Assembly (NCBI GenBank): GCA_023105745.1 | Contig: JALGQZ010000001.1 | Coordinates: 68,652,937 to 68,716,936, forward strand | Direction: 5' to 3' | DNA from: Austropuccinia psidii | Taxonomy: Eukaryota; Basidiomycota; Pucciniomycetes; Pucciniales; Sphaerophragmiaceae | Length of the DNA: 64,000 nt | Part shown: positions 59,273 to 64,000 of the stretch, piece by piece | Layout: the number at the start of each line of letters is the position of its first letter | Numbering within the stretch: the stretch's first letter is position 1 | Made by a program: the position numbers and the translations under genes | Notes under the pieces: model-generated | The model's input: only the letters and a program-made list of their open reading frames with translations | Databases searched by the model: none | Told to the model about the DNA's origin: nothing

Positions 59273-59370
59273 AGAGGTATGGCTGAGCGGTCTAAGGCGC
59301 TGTCTTGAGGTGTCCCCTAATAAGTGGGAAAACAGGCAGAAACCCGGGGGTTCGAATCCCTCTGCCTCTA
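59273..59370 (+). tRNA. tRNA-Leu-like gene, probable intron
   Basis: The acceptor stem AGAGGTA pairs with TGCCTCT (59363-59369; one G-U) with discriminator A. D arm GCTGAGCGGTCTAAGGC carries a good A box. The anticodon stem CTGTC (59300-59304) pairs with GGCAG (59335-59339), which places anticodon GAG (Leu) at 59307-59309 and about 23 bases of intron after position 37. T arm GGGGG-TTCGAAT-CCCTC gives a full B box. The D arm looks like a class II (Leu/Ser) tRNA, but the variable loop is only 6 nt in this fold, which is odd for Leu. Another fold is possible. Confidence 0.6.
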
Positions 59371-59659
59371 AGGTTATTAGGTGAACCCACAAACTATTGT
59401 TTTTAAAAAAATCCAAAAGCATTCATCTCAATTGATTCTGCCCCAATTTTCTTACCGCGAGCTCTTCAAGAATGGATATTTCCAAATTAAGAACAGTCAA
59501 ACAAGGACTTTTATAACCAATTTGAGTCTTTTTCAGCATGAATTTCAGTACAGAAACTACATATTTGGAAATATGACACCCATAGGATATTATTGATGAA
59601 TTAAATTAACTCAATGAATTAAATAAGCTCTTAGATAGTGCGTTCCTAGTGCCATTTAC
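59371..59659. other. Spacer between the two tRNA-like sequences
   Basis: 289 bp, AT-rich. A 71-codon frame crosses it (59381-59596) without recognisable content. Confidence 0.5.
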
Positions 59660-59757
59660 AGAGGTATGGCCGAGCTGTCGCAGGCGCTGTCCTTAGGTTT
59701 ACCACTTCAAATTGAAAATCCGACAACTAATGGGGGGTTCGAATTCATGTGTCTCTA
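59660..59757 (+). pseudogene. Second tRNA-Leu-like copy, degenerate
   Basis: It has the same length (98 nt) and spacing as 59273-59370. The acceptor stem AGAGGTA/TGTCTCT pairs with wobbles. D arm GCCGAGCTGTCGCAGGC is present. Anticodon stem CTGTC/GACAA has one mismatch and the predicted anticodon is TAG (Leu). The T stem (GGGGG with TCATG) has lost pairing, so it is probably a pseudogene or a decayed duplicate. The TTCGAAT loop survives. Confidence 0.6.
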
Positions 59758-61599
59758 AGATTTTTTATCCATTATCTGAGAAGAAATATAGCTTTTTAAA
59801 GAAACAAATTCAGTATTACTACACCGACGCTTCCAAAAAAGGGTTGAAAATAAATATTCCCTTTCATAAATTCCAACTCAAAGTAAAAATAACTTTGAAA
59901 ATTAAATCATGTAAAAATTTCTTCCAAAAAATGTGATAATTACTCTCATTGGAATAGAAGATTTCAATTGGCTTTTAATCTATAACTGAGAATAAAATGC
60001 AATTTATAAACATTAATCCAATTGAAATTCCTCCAAAATCTAACAAAAGTTCTTACTTTTAGGTAGGAAATATGAGAGATTGAAACAATGAAAATTTCCT
60101 TCATGTACTTGTAAGCTTAAGAACTACAATACCGCCTTGTTTAGATTTAATTCCATATTTTATAAAATTGGGCGTCTATTTTCCTTCTCTTTTGGGGTTC
60201 AAAATAGTCTCTGTTTGAGCAATTCAGTGCTATTGCAGTCCCCTAGAGTAAATTTATTAGGGGACATGTTTTGTTCATTAGTGACGTCTTCAAGTGTATG
60301 GGTATTTTCAAAATTGATCACTTATACTCAAAACTTTTTCATTCAAAATAAATTGGATAGCCATATAAAGTAGCTTTGATAAAATCTCATTATATTATTT
60401 GATCAAATGGAAAAGATTGAATTGACTAAATCTTCATTTTTTGATATTTTTATCGCGAGGATTGTTGGTATTGTCTCCTTTCTCTTAAGAATATTATATA
60501 TTTATTTCTATTTTGATAAGTCATAAATTCAGAGAAATAGTTTCGATTAATAAAATCATTTATTGTACCTGATAACTTCGCTGTTCACATAGCAAAAACA
60601 GGCATGATTTATCTTGACATAATTCAAGCCTTCCTTTCAAAACACAGTGGGTTTGGCTGGCCTCCTGAAGCGCATGTTGTCAATTAAAAAAGTTCTTTTC
60701 AAGGAAATCGACTCTTGTGCCACCACGGCCGAACCCATAAGGAAGATAAAGTTGAGTGATTCAGTAATATCTTCTCAAACTGAGCGTAGAGCTTATTGAA
60801 AAGACATAAAAAACCCCGAAAAAATATTTTTAATTGAAGCTATCCACTAAAAACTTAGTATCAGGATCAACCTTTGAGTTTGAAAGCCAGATAATAATGC
60901 TAATACCCTACTTCCCTCAACAATCACTTTTATTTTGAATACTAAAAAGGATACAAATTGCGATCGTCTTATGTCAAAGGCACAAGTTCTAATTTGTTTC
61001 TTTGATCAAAAAGATGGAAGTTACTAATTGTAAGTCCTCTCCCACACCACAAGACATACCCCTATGGTTTCTCTTGACCCTTTCCTGACAAAAAAAAATC
61101 AAAATTCCACTAAATGAATGTCAGATGTACATTTAAAGCTGCAAAGCCAAAAAGGATAACTCTACACTTTCAGACCCAATGGAATTCCACCTTTAAAATA
61201 GTTCTAAATAGTACAACTATATAAATCTCCACATGGCCTTGATTGAATTGCATTCTGTTTCCCATCTAAATTGTAAAAAATCCTCATCAATTTAAGACTG
61301 AAGCCTTCCAAAGTTGTTGTTTTCTCATTCACCAAGGTATAATTCATTAGAGTTTTTTTTATGTCTACTGGGAGTACTACTTGTTTTATAGAACTTGGGA
61401 ATTAGAATTTTGATATAATATTGCGTTCTTTTGAAATGGGAATCTTGATGTGATAAGATATGGTTTGGAAACTTTAATAATGAAAACCCAAGAGCTCACT
61501 AGCTTCATACAGTATAAAGTTATCCTGATACCTTTAACCCAATTTCCGCTCAGAAATTGCATCAGAAAATCTTCAAATTTGTCAGTTCAAGTCTTTTCG
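59758..61599. other. Region without a confirmed gene; one possible exon
   Basis: Mostly AT-rich and non-coding. Around 60625-60795 the composition is more balanced and a plus-strand frame of about 55 codons is open (NTVGLAGLLKRMLSIKK to SSQTERRAY, stop near 60797), preceded by a CAAG that could be a splice acceptor. I do not recognise the product. The 60137-60373 frame has no signature. Confidence 0.3.
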
Positions 61600-62050
61600 G
61601 TCACTATGAAACAGTAATTACAAGCTACAAATGGGGCTTTGACCTGTGAAAATGGTTTGATGATAAAATTAAGGGGCTCCATTATTAAGGAATAGTGGTT
61701 ATGGGCCTGTTGAAAGCCATGGTTAGAATTATTATCAATTGGATTATAATAATAAACACTCAAAGCATTCAAAATATATCAGATATACTCTAAGCATTGC
61801 TTCTATGTAAGACAGTATAAACAGGTCGGAATATGTTTATCAGATGATGGGAGGTATTCACTAGGGGAGAAAGTCTCCTTTTATCTCAACAAGAGTTTAA
61901 AAAGAGAAATATCTTCTTTCAATTCTGAAATAGTGACAATTTCACTCAGGTGGTTGAATATAGGTTTAACATAACCAAAAAGCTTGTCTTCCTTCTCAGA
62001 TATGACTTTGAATTTACATCTGAACATCTTATGCACACGTGAGTTGAATA
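61600..62050 (-). repeat. Fragment of an A-type LTR
   Basis: The block AGGGGCTCCATTATTAAGGAATAGTGG-like at about 61670, then TGTTGAAAGCC and TTGGATTATAATAATAA, follows the first 200 bp of A's LTR in order, with much divergence. A faint trace of the later palindrome region (CAGATATGACTTTGAATTTACATCTG-like) occurs near 61998. Boundaries are approximate. The next 470 bp (62051-62519) are unassigned. Confidence 0.6.
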
Positions 62051-62519
62051 TTGCTACCCATTGAAGGCTTAGAAACTTTTCACAAGCCAGGACATTTCCA
62101 ATGATGTAAAAAGTTTTCTGGAGAGCTCCTTGTCACAAGGGCTCTTGGGAAAAACAAGAGTGGCCTGGCACTCAGTAATCAGGGAAATTACTTGGAAGAC
62201 TTCAAAGAATAAAGAAGACAGGAATGAAAGTAATGAATTTCTTGAAGAAATATGAAGGTAAAAAAATGAGTTTTAATAGGAGAAATAAGAAGCCAAATGT
62301 CAAAAGACCCAACCAAGTAAGTCCTTAATCACCATTTCAACCTGCCAGGAGGAACAATCAAATTAGTAAGGGATATGACCACCAATATCCACTTACAGGC
62401 AAATAAAGAAAAGAGAAAGGTGCTCAATGACTTAATTGATAATATCAGTATTCACTTAAGAAAAAGATAATATAAATAAAGATAGAATCAAATCAAAATA
62501 TATCAATTAACTGGGGGGA

Positions 62520-63571
62520 AAGCCCCGCAAGGTCAAAGGGGGATGGTTTATGTGAAAAGCTGAGATCTTGACTCCTTAAGGCTGGCAGCTGATCTGTATT
62601 GAATACTGGAAGCTGTCTTGATTGTCTGATGGAATGTATACCTTCCCAAATTGAGAAATTAACTGGGTTGAATGATCATCCCATTGTGTATAATTAAAAC
62701 ACAGGTCTTGATGAATCCTGACTGTATTGAATGAATGTGGCCACCAAGGTAAATTGATGGAGCATTGAAACTTGACAGATTATTCTGGAAATACCCCTTG
62801 AATATCCCCAAAGAATGAACTGCCAGTATTCCTTTGGAGAAATACTGTGAATGAGAATATGCAATTATTTCTTCATGCCATCATTTCTATTTGAGAGTGA
62901 AACTTGTTCTTGAGCCTTTATGACTTTTTGAAATGTTGAAATAGCCCTTTGAAATTGGTGCCATTGGATTTCTGATGAAGAAAGATGCATAATGGTGTAT
63001 AAATCCATTTATGGCACTTTTGGATATTGGAGGTTAAAAGAGTCTAGAGGTCCTTTGGAAGGATTCCAGGAGGATAGGAGTGAAAAATGGGTTTTTTGTG
63101 GCTTCAGAGGTGACAAAGTGTTTTTGGGTTTTGGGCCAGATACAGCTTATACAGCTTCAAAACTGCATTTGCGTGAAGTGCGCAAAATGCACACAAGTGG
63201 CAAATAAGACCCAAATGGCCTGATATAGCCATATTTCCCATATTACATGGGAAAATGGCATAAAAGGGATGAATACAGCAAAATGAACAAAAGTGCCAAA
63301 AATGTGAAAAACTGTATTTAAAGCTTAAAAATCCAAATAAAGGCTTTTGTGATGTATTATCCCTGTTGACTGGAAAATACCTAAGAGTGCCCAAAAGCAA
63401 AGACTGGGAAGGAAAGGCCTGACGATTCTGAAGGGGCCAAGTTGGCCCCAGATAGTGAAATGGCCATAAAAGGCCAGGCATGATGAAATTTCCCATTTGG
63501 CCAAGGATTATGGATATGGCATGGATATGCCCTATGGAGGTCCAAGAGGGTGAATTGCCATGGTTGTTACA
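62520..63571 (-). repeat. E2: LTR of a minus-strand chromovirus, copy of E1
   Basis: Minus-strand start TGTAACAACCATGG at 63571, preceded by a purine tract (forward 63572-63590). It parallels 1-866 in the same orientation: ATGGCACTTTTGG, TTGGCCCCAGAT and GGTGAGCTCC blocks all recur in order. The left limit is uncertain; a GGGGGGAAAGCCCCGC block near 62514 may mark the LTR edge. Frames at 62992-63207 and 63104-63610 lie inside it and are not genes. Confidence 0.6.
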
Positions 63572-64000
63572 GTACCCCCCACCTTGAAATGGTGAGCTCC
63601 TGAGGACCAATACAAGTTGGAGCCTGTTGCGCCTATTGGAAATGGTTTTTAGAAAGGGATAAGGAGGAGTTCTTTTGAGAAATTAAAATGTTGGCATATG
63701 GTGTGGGACTTGCTTGATCTTCTTTTGAAATAGGCTTCAAGATTGATTATGAATATATTTGATTGATGATTTTTTACATGAAATATGATGTGATAAAAGA
63801 AAAGTTTAAAATAAAATTAAAATTAAAATAAGAAAAGAAAATAGAGATATGAGAAGAAATGAATCTTGAGGAGGTTCCAATATTCATCACAGAGGTTGGT
63901 AATTGATTTTGAAATGGGCCAAGGACCTTGAAAGAGAAATTTGATACCAGGTTCTCAAAGAGTGGCCAAGGTGATCTTTTCACAGATTTTAGACCCCTCA
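63572..64000 (-). pseudogene. E2: decayed 3' end of chromovirus pol
   Basis: The minus-strand remnant parallels 880-1330 of E1 (AGGAGGTTCCAATA and AAGGACCTTGAAAGAG-like blocks in both). The frame 63774-63983 contains a WPLFENL-type block that may be a damaged chromodomain end. It continues beyond the window. Confidence 0.45.

Overview
The window is eukaryotic, visibly AT-rich and gene-poor. It is almost entirely LTR retrotransposons nested in one another. The polyproteins (single-frame gag-pol, CCHC knuckle, integrase with GPF module and chromodomain-like tail), the short 65-90 bp introns and an OTU-protease transposon fit a repeat-swollen rust fungus (Pucciniales). My best guess from familiarity with these protein families is Austropuccinia psidii; the species is inference. 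I found no complete, convincing host protein-coding gene. The best non-transposon feature is a tRNA-Leu-like gene at 59.3 kb with a decayed sister copy.

Layout, with letters of my own. 1-2081: minus-strand chromovirus E1 (LTR plus end of pol), entered by F (LTR 2082-4181, pol end 4182-4516). 4517-25850: minus-strand Gypsy A with matching 1.4 kb LTRs, split by full-length plus-strand Gypsy B (7524-17793, duplication ATGGG) and by a solo A-type LTR (21238-22674, duplication TTAAG). 25851-34105: decayed plus-strand Gypsy C carrying a 448 bp TRIM (27956-28403) and a solo A-type LTR (29179-30565, duplication AATAC). 34106-36186: plus-strand A-type remnant G, into which C had inserted. 37502-38900: inverted D-like LTR remnant H. 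41272-55261: Copia-type element with only a gag gene (duplication TTCAT), split by Gypsy D (41617-54003, duplication AAGAA), whose 5' LTR is split by an 1833 bp inverted-repeat DNA transposon (41675-43507, duplication AAAATA) encoding a zinc knuckle and an OTU cysteine protease. 61.6-64 kb: an A-type LTR fragment and a second copy (E2) of the chromovirus at the window start.

How the parts work together. In families A, B and D the 5' coding region is open in two frames at once. One frame is the N-terminus of gag-pol. The other is a separate protein (ORF1) that appears to be reached by splicing. In all three the gag-pol ATG lies 8-17 bases upstream of the CAG acceptor used for ORF1, so splicing would remove the gag-pol start and unspliced RNA would keep it. 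This looks like a splice switch between an accessory protein and gag-pol. It is the strongest candidate here for an undescribed system.

All Gypsy polyproteins carry stops, frameshifts or lost catalytic residues. The Copia gag and the OTU reading frame are open and undamaged.
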